Translations under genes and position numbers: made by a program | Notes under the pieces: generated by a model | The model's database searches: none | What the model saw: the letters and a program-made list of their open reading frames with translations, nothing else | Told to the model about the DNA's origin: nothing | Assembly: GCA_964508705.1 (NCBI GenBank) | Contig: CAZDUS010000012.1 | Location: forward strand, 1 to 54,760 | Source: CAZDUS01 sp964508705 | GTDB taxonomy: Bacteria > Verrucomicrobiota > Kiritimatiellia > CAIKKV01 > CAITUY01 | Length of the DNA stretch: 54,760 nucleotides | Direction of reading: 5' to 3' | Part shown: positions 41,667-50,027 of the stretch, in pieces | Numbering within the stretch: position 1 is the first letter of the stretch | How the letters are laid out: each line of letters opens with the position of its first letter

Positions 41667-43958
41667 TTAAGGCACTCGCGCAAGCGGTTTTGCGCCGGGC
41701 TCCACACATTCCAATACATAGCGCCCCGCCCCACCCCGCAAATAGAGGCTGCCAGCCGAAGTAGGTACGAGTTGAAGTTCATGTTGGGCACGGCCATCAC
41801 ATGTCACGCGCCAGCCGCCGCCTGCCAAACCGCAAACTAGGATACGGCTATCGTCGCCCCCCTGCCAGATAAAGGAAAGCCCCCTGGCTGGCTCGCTGCC
41901 GCGATTGAACAATACGGCTCGGTCCAGAATGGCAACGCCAACCACATTGGAACCCTCAAGGCGCCGGACAGGTGGAGTGGCCTCGGTTTCAACATCCATC
42001 ACCGTCAGGGCTGTCAGGAATTCATCATCACGCCGCGCCTGTTTCGGCGAAATCTCCACACGCCAGGCGGCCAGTTCAGTTGGCAAACTCTTCTCGTTTT
42101 TCTGGATCGCGTAGTTTGTTCCCGGGGAGTCTACCCAGAACTCCCTGCCCGGCCCGCCGATTTTGCGGATCTCGGCGTCTTCTGGAAGAAACGAACGCAG
42201 GTCCAATTTGCCCCCACCCCGGTGGATCCCACCCGTCGTGGAATTGTCACAAGATACCGTCGCCCCATTACCCTCGATAGCAGGCTCCTGCACTGTGTGC
42301 ATCAGCCAGGTCTTCCTGAATTCCGGTTGGGCGGCAACCATGCGATCGAAAAGAACCAATATCGCCGGATAACGCGCGTCACCGGTAAAAAGTGTAGCCA
42401 TAGACCGGGCGACAAGGCCTGCCTTGGCACCGTAGGCTCTGGTAATGTCTCCGGCGATGAACGCATATTCCGGTCGCATGGAGTCCGGACCGAATGCATG
42501 GGCGGTAACGTCCCCCTGCTCATACCCTCCATTCCGGATCGTCTCCAAATCAATGGGATGATCTTCACCATCGTTGGGAATAATCTGGCCACCCGAATTG
42601 ATCTGCTTCTTGCTGAGTCTCTCGTTCGGATCAAAAATCAGCAACCCGTTGCTCGCCAGGGTCTCGTGGCTATATCGCCAGTGGGCGTCGCCATAGGGGC
42701 CGTAGTAACCACTGGAAATCGCCAGGGGGCCCCGGTAATAGATCTGGAAGGTGCCCATATCGCGTTTCTGATGATTCCCGAAAAACGTTCCTCCCGCACG
42801 CATGTACACAATGACGTCTCGACTGTCGGGCCCCATCGTCCAACCTGTCCGCGCCGCCATTTCGCCCATCGGTTCGGGAAAGAATTTTACCGTTGGTAAT
42901 TCCGACATGGGGCGCGTCGCCAGTCCGGCCGGACGGAACAGGAGATCAAACACTTCCTCCATCGGTGAGCATTGAGCATCGAAATACCCGCACTGTGCCA
43001 TGCCTTCAAGAATCGGGTCTTCGTAATAGGTGGCGGCCAGATTCATATTTATCCGCTTTCGCCCCGATCGCCCCGTGTAGCTGTTTTCCCCGCGCTGGAT
43101 TTGTTGGCCATCCGGCCTCAGGCAATAAATCCAAGGGTAAGGAACATATTGCTGATCGCGTGAAAAGACATCGCCCGCCCCCATCCGGCGGAACAGCCAG
43201 GCGGCCGCAAGATCATAAACCAGCCTGGTGCCATAATGGGATCCCTGATGGTGACTATGACTGGCGTAGTGGTAGTTGCGCGGCGGAATGTACTTGTCGA
43301 CGAACAACCGTGCGGCCGCATCGTACATCGTCGGGGCTTCATCATAAATTGCCACGCCGACGGGAAGCTGGCCGGTCAGTAACCATCCTTCGGAATCATG
43401 ACCAACCACCGCCAGACACTCATTTGTCACCGCAGGATACGAGGGAGTATGCAGGGCTGCAATACGCTCGAACTCGGCGACAAAGGCCTTCTTCTCACCA
43501 GGGGTCAGCAACTCGTAACACCAGTCATAGACGCAGGCGGCCTCGTGAAACGGGCTATCGATAACCCGGGCCCCATTCTTCTTGTCACGACATTGTCGCA
43601 GATCGCTCAGGGCCATTTCAATCGCTCGCCGCCCCTGATCACGGTCCCCATTCACAAGATAGAGAAAGGCCCGGCACATCGCACCGGAGTTTCCGCGAAG
43701 ACGGTCATCCGCCCCCTGTTGCACCTTCTCCCAGGATTTCGCGAACTCCGGCATCTCCAACTTGGCGCGAATTCCGGGCAGGTCAGACGCACGAACATAG
43801 ACCCTGGGGTGGCCCACCGGCACCGACGGAATGCCCGCCCCACTGGCCGCCGGGGCCCCGGCCAAAGTAGCGGACAGTCCTGCAAAGAGGAATGCAAGAC
43901 CGCAACTCACAAGCCTCCGAAAATGGAGACTTAAACCCTCGCTGAATGGACTGATCAT
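41667..43958 (-). CDS. Heparinase II/III-like polysaccharide lyase
   Basis: 763-residue secreted enzyme. Signal peptide about 1-40 (LVSCGLAFLFAGLSATLAG). An alpha/alpha-toroid N-terminal half (HPRVYVRASDLPGIRAKL, HEAACVYDWCYELLTPGEK, NYHYASHSHHQGSHYG) and a beta-rich heparinase II/III half (FFGNHQKRDMGTFQIYYRGPLAISSGYYG), with conserved His and Tyr residues of the lyase family, indicate beta-elimination of uronic-acid polysaccharides (heparin, alginate, or a related sugar). ATG 43958 with AAAGGG ahead is preferred over 43994. It fits a carbohydrate-degrading lifestyle alongside the CE7 esterase. Confidence 0.83.
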   Translation of the reverse strand: MISPFSEGLSLHFRRLVSCGLAFLFAGLSATLAGAPAASGAGIPSVPVGHPRVYVRASDLPGIRAKLEMPEFAKSWEKVQQGADDRLRGNSGAMCRAFLYLVNGDRDQGRRAIEMALSDLRQCRDKKNGARVIDSPFHEAACVYDWCYELLTPGEKKAFVAEFERIAALHTPSYPAVTNECLAVVGHDSEGWLLTGQLPVGVAIYDEAPTMYDAAARLFVDKYIPPRNYHYASHSHHQGSHYGTRLVYDLAAAWLFRRMGAGDVFSRDQQYVPYPWIYCLRPDGQQIQRGENSYTGRSGRKRINMNLAATYYEDPILEGMAQCGYFDAQCSPMEEVFDLLFRPAGLATRPMSELPTVKFFPEPMGEMAARTGWTMGPDSRDVIVYMRAGGTFFGNHQKRDMGTFQIYYRGPLAISSGYYGPYGDAHWRYSHETLASNGLLIFDPNERLSKKQINSGGQIIPNDGEDHPIDLETIRNGGYEQGDVTAHAFGPDSMRPEYAFIAGDITRAYGAKAGLVARSMATLFTGDARYPAILVLFDRMVAAQPEFRKTWLMHTVQEPAIEGNGATVSCDNSTTGGIHRGGGKLDLRSFLPEDAEIRKIGGPGREFWVDSPGTNYAIQKNEKSLPTELAAWRVEISPKQARRDDEFLTALTVMDVETEATPPVRRLEGSNVVGVAILDRAVLFNRGSEPARGLSFIWQGGDDSRILVCGLAGGGWRVTCDGRAQHELQLVPTSAGSLYLRGGAGRYVLECVEPGAKPLARVP

Positions 43959-44036
43959 TTTACCCTTTCGGCATAAGTTCTTGGTTATTAACAACTAAGA
44001 ATGCGGACATCAATAACACATCAACCTGATTTGGAT

Positions 44037-44112
44037 TGGTGGGCGATGAGGGACTCGAACCCCCAACATCCAGCGTGTAAAGCTGGCGCTCTAACCATTG
44101 AGCTAATCGCCC
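44037..44112 (-). tRNA. tRNA-Val (TAC)
   Basis: Read on the minus strand: acceptor GGGCGAT pairs with ATCGCCC, D-arm TAGCTCAATGGTTAGAGC, anticodon stem-loop CCAGC-TTTACAC-GCTGG with anticodon TAC, and T-arm GGGGGTTCGAGTCCCTC. Discriminator A and CCA are encoded (44040-44037). Confidence 0.95.
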
Positions 44113-44169
44113 GCAAAAATTGGACCGGAATGATGATGAATCACTCCACTTACGTCAAGTAAGTCTATT

Positions 44170-44216
44170 GTCTATGGTCTGAGGCTCTCCTCCTGAACCC
44201 CGAACCCTGAACCCTT
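44170..44216 (-). repeat. GAACCCTGAACCCT dispersed repeat, copy 1
   Basis: Intergenic copy just past the metG stop. A GTCTATGGT word (44170-44178) is followed 16 bp later by GAACCCCGAACCCTGAACCC (44195-44214). Similar words occur past the CE7 esterase and past the ABC permease. Confidence 0.6.
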
Positions 44217-44224
44217 CCTCGACC

Positions 44225-46153
44225 CTACTTCACCACCGCACCACTCGGAATCTCACCATCCACCGTCACCAGCTTCAACTCCTTGCCAACACTGGCCGCC
44301 AACAGCATCCCATTGGACTCAACCCCTCGAATCTTGGCTGGCTTTAAATTCGCCACAACAACAACCGTCTTACCGGGCAATGCAGCCGGATCATAAAACT
44401 GGGCAATCCCTGCCACAATCTGACGCCGCTCCCCTCCGACATCAATCTGCAGTTTAAGCAACTTATCCGCCCCCTCAACGCGCTCCGCCTCAACTATCCG
44501 CGCTGTCCGGAACTGGATCTTCTGGAAGTCAGCGTACTCCGCCAGTGCCACACCCACTGGCGCCGATGCGGTTTTGCTAACCTCCTTGGAGGGAATAGGG
44601 GTGGGTTCCCCCGCTTTCTCCACCGGCATAATGCGCGGGAATAATGACTGCACCTCTCCCACCCGGACTCCCGCTTTCAAAACGCCCCATTGCTTGAGCG
44701 TCCGGATTTCCGGCGCCTCATTGCCCAGCCCAAGCGCCTGCCGCAACTCTGTCATCTTGCCGGGCATCACCGGATAAAGCAGTCCGCTGACAATACGCAG
44801 GGTTTCCGCGCCACAGTACAATGTTGTATTCAGGGGCCCCTTGTCCGCCTGCTTGGCCTGCGTCCACGGTTGCTTGCGCTCCAGATACCGGTTCGCCTCC
44901 CGCACCACATTCGCCACCGCCGCCAACCCAAGGTCCAGCCGCATATTGTCAATGGCGCTCTCCATCGTCCCCGCCGCCTCACACGCCATCGTTTTCAACT
45001 GCGCCTCATCATCACCCATCGCTCCTGCGGCAGGCAAAAGCCCTTCCGTGTATGTGCCAATCATCTTAAGCAGACGACTGAGCAGGTTGCCCAGGTCATT
45101 GGCCAGATCGGCGTTGTACCGCCGGACAAAAGCCTCTTCGGTAAAACTGGCATCCTGCCCCAGCACCATCTCGGCCATCAGGAAGTACCGGAACGGATCC
45201 ACACCGAACTTATCCGCGAACTCCATCGGGTTAATGACGTTGCCAACCGACTTGCTCATCTTGCTGTCACCCACCAGCCACCAGCCGTGGGCAAAAACCG
45301 ACTCGGGCATCTCAACCCCCATCGCCTTGAGCATAATGGGCCAATACACCGTGTGTGTCGTCAGGATGTCCTTGCCAATCAAATGATACGACGCCGGCCA
45401 CCACTGCTTGAACATGGCATCATCCGCCAGATACCCCACCGCGCTGATGTAATTGGTCAGGGCGTCACACCACACATACGCCACAAAGTCCTTGTCGAAC
45501 GGCAATTCGATTCCCCAGCTCAACCGGCTCTTGGGCCGCGACACACAGAGGTCGTTCAGTTTCTTGCGTAAAAATCCCAGCGTCTCATTACGCCGGTACT
45601 CGGGCTGGATGAACTTGGGATTGTCCTGGATATACTGGATCAGCCAATCCTGATACTTGCTCATCCGCAGGAAATAATTCGACTCCCGGATACGATCCAC
45701 CGGCCGCTTGCAATCCGGACAGCACCCCTCGACTAAATCCTTCTCCATGAAAAACCGCTCGCAGGGCACGCAATACCAGCCATCATATTCCGCGCGGTAA
45801 ATCTCACCCTTCTCGTACAACGCCTGAAACAACTTTTGCACCACAACCTTATGCCGCGGCTCAGTCGTGCGAATGAAGTCATCGTGGGTGATTTCAAGTT
45901 TCTTCCAAAGCTCCTGGAAACGCACAACCGTCCGGTCGGCATGCTCCTGTGGCGTCACGCCGCCCTTTTCCGCCGCCTGCTGAACCTTCTGGCCATGCTC
46001 ATCCGTACCGGTCAAAAACCGCGTCGGGACCCCAATCAACCGATGATACCGGGCCAGAACATCCGCAAGGATGGTGGTATAGGCATGCCCGATATGGGGA
46101 CGGTCATTCACATAATAGATCGGCGTCGTCACATAAAACTTATCTCTCTGCAT
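44225..46153 (-). CDS. metG: Methionyl-tRNA synthetase with C-terminal tRNA-binding domain
   Basis: 642-residue class I synthetase. HIGH motif is PHIGHAYTT (His20, His23), KMSKS at residues 298-302; the zinc knuckle is one-site (CVPCERFF then CCPDCKRP). The C-terminal 110 residues are an EMAPII/Trbp111-like tRNA-binding OB fold (YADFQKIQFRTARIVEAERV, GIAQFYDP). The polypeptide length is normal for this class. GGAGATAGCC precedes the ATG. It is a housekeeping gene; tRNA-Val lies just downstream, outside its transcript's coding part. Confidence 0.95.
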   Translation of the reverse strand: MQRDKFYVTTPIYYVNDRPHIGHAYTTILADVLARYHRLIGVPTRFLTGTDEHGQKVQQAAEKGGVTPQEHADRTVVRFQELWKKLEITHDDFIRTTEPRHKVVVQKLFQALYEKGEIYRAEYDGWYCVPCERFFMEKDLVEGCCPDCKRPVDRIRESNYFLRMSKYQDWLIQYIQDNPKFIQPEYRRNETLGFLRKKLNDLCVSRPKSRLSWGIELPFDKDFVAYVWCDALTNYISAVGYLADDAMFKQWWPASYHLIGKDILTTHTVYWPIMLKAMGVEMPESVFAHGWWLVGDSKMSKSVGNVINPMEFADKFGVDPFRYFLMAEMVLGQDASFTEEAFVRRYNADLANDLGNLLSRLLKMIGTYTEGLLPAAGAMGDDEAQLKTMACEAAGTMESAIDNMRLDLGLAAVANVVREANRYLERKQPWTQAKQADKGPLNTTLYCGAETLRIVSGLLYPVMPGKMTELRQALGLGNEAPEIRTLKQWGVLKAGVRVGEVQSLFPRIMPVEKAGEPTPIPSKEVSKTASAPVGVALAEYADFQKIQFRTARIVEAERVEGADKLLKLQIDVGGERRQIVAGIAQFYDPAALPGKTVVVVANLKPAKIRGVESNGMLLAASVGKELKLVTVDGEIPSGAVVK

Positions 46154-46228
46154 GGCTATCTCCTAAAAAACGTACACACCGTACCCCTTCACCCCGCCCC
46201 CATCAACCTCTATCCCTGTCTAAGGTCC

Positions 46229-46276
46229 AAGGTCTATGGTATCCCCCGTCTCCTCATTTACTGAACCCTGAACCCT
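46229..46276 (-). repeat. GAACCCTGAACCCT dispersed repeat, copy 2
   Basis: Between the CE7 esterase stop and metG. GGTCTATGGT (46231-46240) precedes CTGAACCCTGAACCCT (46261-46276), the same order as copy 1. Confidence 0.6.
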
Positions 46277-46286
46277 ATCGCCGCCC

Positions 46287-47258
46287 TCACCCCGCCAATT
46301 CCATCATGAACCGGAACGTCCGATCCGCATGCCCCGGAAGCCCCTCATGCCCAAAGTCCGGATAGATCGCCAGATCCTTCTCGGCCGTAATCTTGTTATA
46401 CGCCGCAAACTGGGTCGACGGTGGACAAATGGTATCCATCAATCCAACCCCCATCAGCGTCTTGGCCTTGATTCGCGGCGCCAGAAATTGAAGATCGATA
46501 TATCCCAGTCGCGTAAAGATTTCCGTCTCCCGCGCATGGGTGGGATCAAAAAACCTAAAGAACGTCTTCAACTCTGCATACGCATCCTTGCATAGGTCCA
46601 TATCCCACACCCGCTTGTAGTCGCACAGGAACGGATACATCGGCGCCGCCAACTTAATGCGCGGCTCCAGCGATACGCAAGCCAGCGTCAAGGCGCCCCC
46701 CTGCGACCCGCCAAACGCCCCCACCCTGGTTGAGTCCACCTCGTCAAACCCCATCACAATCCTCGCCAACTGCGCAGTATCAAGATAGATGTGACGGAAC
46801 AATAGACGGCGCGGATCAGGATCATCCAACCCGCGGATGATATGACCATGATGTGTGTTGCCTCGAATCTGCAGGTTGTCCTCACTCATTCCACCCTGCC
46901 CGCGGCAATCCAGCGCGGCCAAACAGAACCCCTCTGACACATACGGCAATTTATCCGCCCAGTCTCCCGAATGCATCGTGTATCCGTGAAAGTGCAACAC
47001 CGCCGGGCATTTACCCTTGCGGCGCGCCGGCCTCAAGTATTTCGCGTGAATCCGCGCCCCACCCACACCGGTAAACCACAAGTCAAAACACTCCGTCTGC
47101 CGTGAGGAGAGCTTGTCGTTCCGTTTCAGTTCCACCGCCGGATCAACGGCATCCAGCTCAAGCAATGAGGCATCCCAATAGGCATCAAAATCTGCCGGCC
47201 TGGGATTCACCCCCTGATACACCATCAATTCACGCAACGGTTTATCGACTAAAGGCAT
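46287..47258 (-). CDS. Acetyl xylan esterase/cephalosporin-C deacetylase family (CE7)
   Basis: 323-residue alpha/beta hydrolase without a signal peptide. Catalytic triad residues visible: Ser185 in FGGSQGGAL, Asp275 in GLMDTICPP, His304 in DFGHEGLP. N-terminal PLRELMVYQGVNPRPADFDAYWDASL and HGYTMHSGDWADKL are CE7 hallmarks. Such esterases remove acetyl groups from short xylo-oligosaccharides inside the cell. AGGAG is seven bases before ATG 47258; the frame extends to 47315 but lacks a site. It suits the carbohydrate-degrading theme with the heparinase-like lyase. Confidence 0.9.
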   Translation of the reverse strand: MPLVDKPLRELMVYQGVNPRPADFDAYWDASLLELDAVDPAVELKRNDKLSSRQTECFDLWFTGVGGARIHAKYLRPARRKGKCPAVLHFHGYTMHSGDWADKLPYVSEGFCLAALDCRGQGGMSEDNLQIRGNTHHGHIIRGLDDPDPRRLLFRHIYLDTAQLARIVMGFDEVDSTRVGAFGGSQGGALTLACVSLEPRIKLAAPMYPFLCDYKRVWDMDLCKDAYAELKTFFRFFDPTHARETEIFTRLGYIDLQFLAPRIKAKTLMGVGLMDTICPPSTQFAAYNKITAEKDLAIYPDFGHEGLPGHADRTFRFMMELAG

Positions 47259-47321
47259 TGTTCTTCTCCTGTTGAATGAAAATGATATGTCACACTTTTC
47301 AGAAGGTTCTGTCAATCATGC

Positions 47322-47951
47322 CTACGACAGCACAACCGCGTGAGCCTCGCGAATGAAAAAGCTTTTGCAGGTATTCCATTTGAACGGCACCAGCATCCTT
47401 GGCATAGGTTCAGCTTCAGCATCACTAAAATACGTCAGGCTTTTTGCGATATGATAGAGGTTGATCCGGTCTGCGCCATATTTTCTGGTAAGCCATTCAA
47501 AATACTCCCTGAGCGTCGGGCGATCCTGCAATATCAGATAAAGGTCGATGAAGTCCTTCCGGCTTCCCCGTCCCGAGATTGCCGCCAGTTTCATGAGTGC
47601 GATATCGCGGATATCCGCCACCGCAAAGAAACGATGCGCGGTAGTGGGGAAGAGAAAGGGATCTCGAACCTTGAAGAATGACAATTTCGTGCCATGAGTT
47701 ATGACCGTCAGGGAATGAATGTCTTCCTGCAACGTCTCGTAGGGCCCATGGACGGCTAGCACATCGTGAAGGGCGCGAACATCTCCGGCATCCGTTTTGA
47801 AGAAATCCAGATCCTCCGAGACTCGATGGCCCAGACGAAAGGCAAGTCCGGTTCCACCCGCAAGCGTCCAGCCCTTGAGCAGTTCGGATGGATCAGCCCC
47901 CAATTGGGTTAAGAGCGCCAGGCTATGTTTGGGTAAGACTTTTTCGTGCAC
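47322..47951 (-). CDS. AbiEii/AbiGii-type nucleotidyltransferase toxin
   Basis: 209-residue protein of the AbiEii (type IV toxin-antitoxin, abortive infection) nucleotidyltransferase class. The active-site text is LAGGTGLAFRLGHRVSEDLDFF, with the GG, Arg and DxD (Asp47, Asp49) of the fold; then KLAAISGRGSRKDFIDLYLIL, the second conserved block. GTG 47951 has AGGAGGGG ahead; its start lies inside the 3' end of the XRE gene (43-bp overlap). The upstream XRE protein is the likely antitoxin. The nucleotide target, GTP in characterised AbiEii, cannot be told from sequence. Confidence 0.82.
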   Translation of the reverse strand: MHEKVLPKHSLALLTQLGADPSELLKGWTLAGGTGLAFRLGHRVSEDLDFFKTDAGDVRALHDVLAVHGPYETLQEDIHSLTVITHGTKLSFFKVRDPFLFPTTAHRFFAVADIRDIALMKLAAISGRGSRKDFIDLYLILQDRPTLREYFEWLTRKYGADRINLYHIAKSLTYFSDAEAEPMPRMLVPFKWNTCKSFFIREAHAVVLS

Positions 47952-48430
47952 GGGATCCCCTCCTGCTTTAACAGATGTTGCCAAAATGTGGCTGTTCGTG
48001 GCGAAACCCGGGTGGCGAGGGCCACCGTTGTCAGAAATAGATCATTCCCAAGAACAGCCCTCAATGTGCTGACGTCCTGCAAGGCTCCGTACTCCAGCAC
48101 GCGTTCCGTCACCCAGACAGGGTGTTGGTCAAAATCACGGGGGACCAGATGGTGATCCCAGAACAACCGGGTCAATTGCTTGACAGCCTGTGCCTTGGAG
48201 ACGCCTGTTGGTGCATTTGTGGGGCGTGCAACCAGTTTGATGTGCAGTTCACATCCCAGGGCGGTAGCCAACTTCCGTAGGGTATTGGTTTCAAACCTCG
48301 TCCACCCATTCTCATATTTGGACAGGGTCGCCGCCGATGTGCCCACCCTGGCGGCAAGTTCTGAAAGTGATAATCCAGCCTTCTGCCGCCGCCGCTTGAG
48401 CTGATTCGAGACGCTCAATATCTCATTCAT
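47909..48430 (-). CDS. XRE-type HTH antitoxin with DUF6922-like C-terminus
   Basis: 173-residue DNA-binding protein. Residues about 10-65 form a Cro/C1-type helix-turn-helix (LSLSELAARVGTSAATLSKYE); residues about 88-160 (LFWDHHLVPRDFDQHPVWVTERVLEYG and onward to SPRTATFWQHLL) resemble the DUF6922 domain usually found as a small separate antitoxin-like gene next to AbiEii toxins. It overlaps the toxin gene by 43 bp. A perfect 26-bp palindrome overlaps its start codon, the expected autoregulatory operator. No Shine-Dalgarno is present. Confidence 0.82.
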   Translation of the reverse strand: MNEILSVSNQLKRRRQKAGLSLSELAARVGTSAATLSKYENGWTRFETNTLRKLATALGCELHIKLVARPTNAPTGVSKAQAVKQLTRLFWDHHLVPRDFDQHPVWVTERVLEYGALQDVSTLRAVLGNDLFLTTVALATRVSPRTATFWQHLLKQEGIPCTKKSYPNIAWRS

Positions 48431-48455
48431 GCTATTATCATATATGATAATAGCA
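48430..48455 (-). promoter_or_regulatory. Perfect palindromic operator at the toxin-antitoxin start
   Basis: A 26-bp perfect inverted repeat (half site TGCTATTATCATA) whose last base is the A of the antitoxin ATG. It contains -10-like TATATG and GATAAT words, so the protein bound here would block the promoter and the start of a leaderless or near-leaderless transcript. Confidence 0.75.
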
Positions 48456-48489
48456 ACGGGGTCAATCCAAGCCCTTTTAACCTTTATCT

Positions 48490-49722
48490 CTATTTGTCAC
48501 CTTGCTTGCTCTGCGGCGGTCTTGCAAAGCACTGTCTCCCTATCCACTTTTCGATTAGTTCTTGCGCCTCATCTGACGAGACACCATTACACTCCCTTAC
48601 TTCAATTAAAGCATTTATCATCGCTCCTTTCTCTATGAGCGAAATTACAGAATTCATGTTCTTTTCGCTCATTTCTCGCAAATCCGATCGAATTCTATCT
48701 TTTTGCACGCCCGTCATGACGATATTCTTCTGTGGCGGTCTTTTAACGGACTCTTCTCCTATCCATTTTCCAATCAGTTTATTCACATCTTCTGACCAGA
48801 TACCCTTACGTTGTTCTAATTCATTTCTCGCGTTATCGACCACTCCTTGCTCTATGGAAATAATCACCTTATCTGTTTGCTTTTCGTTCAGTTCTCGCAA
48901 GTCTGATCGAATTCTATCTTTTTGAGCCCCCGTCAAGACGATCCCTTTTTCCGGCATAATAACGGGCTGAACCATTAAATGCTCCAATGCAGTCTGCTCT
49001 ATGGGATCACCGTATCTCCTGATGCTTTTCGCACGCTCAAAGAACTTCACTGGAGAAAATTCGCCGGACTCGGTTAAACACGACTTTCTGATCTCAAATA
49101 GTCTATCGGTAATATTCTTTTTGCCATTGGCCTGCAGATTCAACAATGATTCGTCGCCATAGAGCAAATATGCAAACCCTCGTGCTTCTGTTTCCCAAAA
49201 AAAACTATTAAATTTCATAAAAAGAGCAGGCATGGACGTGGTCATTGTATATCGCCTTGCCTCGCCGATTGTGAAGCATCCCACTCCTGACCCAGCAAGG
49301 CGCCCACCCTTGAATCGGAGGAATTTGACAAACTCGTATTCACATGAATCGAAATGAAACCGCACTTTGTCAACCAGAACGATATAGTCCTCATTCGGAT
49401 TCCTTTTCGTTTTTCCTGCTAAGAAATCCTCTTGATCCTTCACGTAAGGCTTGGAACCGACTGGATAGAGATCACAAAGTTCCTCGATTGATCTTGGCCA
49501 ATACCACATTCGCATTTCTTTCTCGGGCGACTGCTCTTCGGCTTTACTCTGAGAACTATTGATAATCGTATTGCTTGGGTAAACCTCGAAATGTTTTACA
49601 TGTAATGGAGTGTTATCTAGATTTACAACCACTTCAGAAGTGAAATTCGAAGCTATCAATTGCCCGTTTGCAACAAATATCAACGCAGCAACAATCACTG
49701 CAATTTTATGGAACCTATTCAT
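48490..49722 (-). CDS. Secreted protein with a 73-residue tandem duplication
   Basis: 410-residue protein not recognised. Signal peptide about 1-25 (IAVIVAALIFVANGQLIAS). The middle is mixed with Trp/Tyr and Cys (MRMWYWPRSIEELCDLYPVG, FHFDSCEYEF, AGSGVGCFTIGEA). The C-terminal 150 residues are two copies of a helical unit (VLTGAQKDRIRSDLRELNEK and VMTGVQKDRIRSDLREMSEK; each ends in LIxKWIG...RPPQ), with a DNA period of 219 bp. ATG 49722 has GGAAGG ahead. It lies upstream of the toxin-antitoxin pair on the same strand, 35 bp from the palindrome. Role unknown. Confidence 0.7.
   Translation of the reverse strand: MNRFHKIAVIVAALIFVANGQLIASNFTSEVVVNLDNTPLHVKHFEVYPSNTIINSSQSKAEEQSPEKEMRMWYWPRSIEELCDLYPVGSKPYVKDQEDFLAGKTKRNPNEDYIVLVDKVRFHFDSCEYEFVKFLRFKGGRLAGSGVGCFTIGEARRYTMTTSMPALFMKFNSFFWETEARGFAYLLYGDESLLNLQANGKKNITDRLFEIRKSCLTESGEFSPVKFFERAKSIRRYGDPIEQTALEHLMVQPVIMPEKGIVLTGAQKDRIRSDLRELNEKQTDKVIISIEQGVVDNARNELEQRKGIWSEDVNKLIGKWIGEESVKRPPQKNIVMTGVQKDRIRSDLREMSEKNMNSVISLIEKGAMINALIEVRECNGVSSDEAQELIEKWIGRQCFARPPQSKQGDK
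48497..48951 (-). repeat. 219-bp tandem repeat in the secreted protein gene
   Basis: Two direct copies with a 219-bp period, seen for example as GATCGAATTCTATCTTTTTG at 48686 and 48905. They code for the two 73-residue units of the secreted protein. Copy similarity at DNA level is moderate, with a perfect 20-base stretch, so the duplication is fairly recent. Confidence 0.8.
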
Positions 49723-50027
49723 ATATAACACCTTCCAGCATTATCTATCCTAAAAGGGGACACTCTTGATAATTGACATTTGATGATTTTCTCACAGCGC
49801 ATCGCGATCCTTTCGATGCTTGCGAGACGAAGTCGGCCAGAAAATAACAATTAGGCCTCCCCTGCGCTATCCTGTTCTTCTGGGCTCATCTCTGAGTTTT
49901 GGCATCACTAATATCTCCGCCTCGTAGGGGCGTCGCTCTTGTCCAGCTTTGCAGGATGCCGACGCCCGAGTAATCGCCCGGTAATTCCACTGTTCTCAAC
50001 CGAGTGAATATATTATACGTTCCCGCT
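49723..50027. other. 305-bp intergenic region with a GC-rich hairpin
   Basis: No gene seen. GGGCGTCG (49928-49935) and CGACGCCC (49960-49967) form an eight-base stem with a 24-base loop; a GTCCAGCTTTGCAGGATGC loop follows. It might be a structured leader of the transporter gene or a dispersed repeat. AATATATTATACG just before the transporter start could be a promoter -10. Confidence 0.4.

Noticed and set aside
44690..45571. 293-codon plus-strand frame opposite metG
   Set aside because: His/Arg/Leu-rich shadow; metG motifs on the other strand are unambiguous.
47909..47951. Possibility that the toxin-antitoxin overlap is a frameshift of one gene
   Set aside because: Both frames keep good domain ends (antitoxin C-terminus and toxin GTG with AGGAGGGG), so two genes are simpler.
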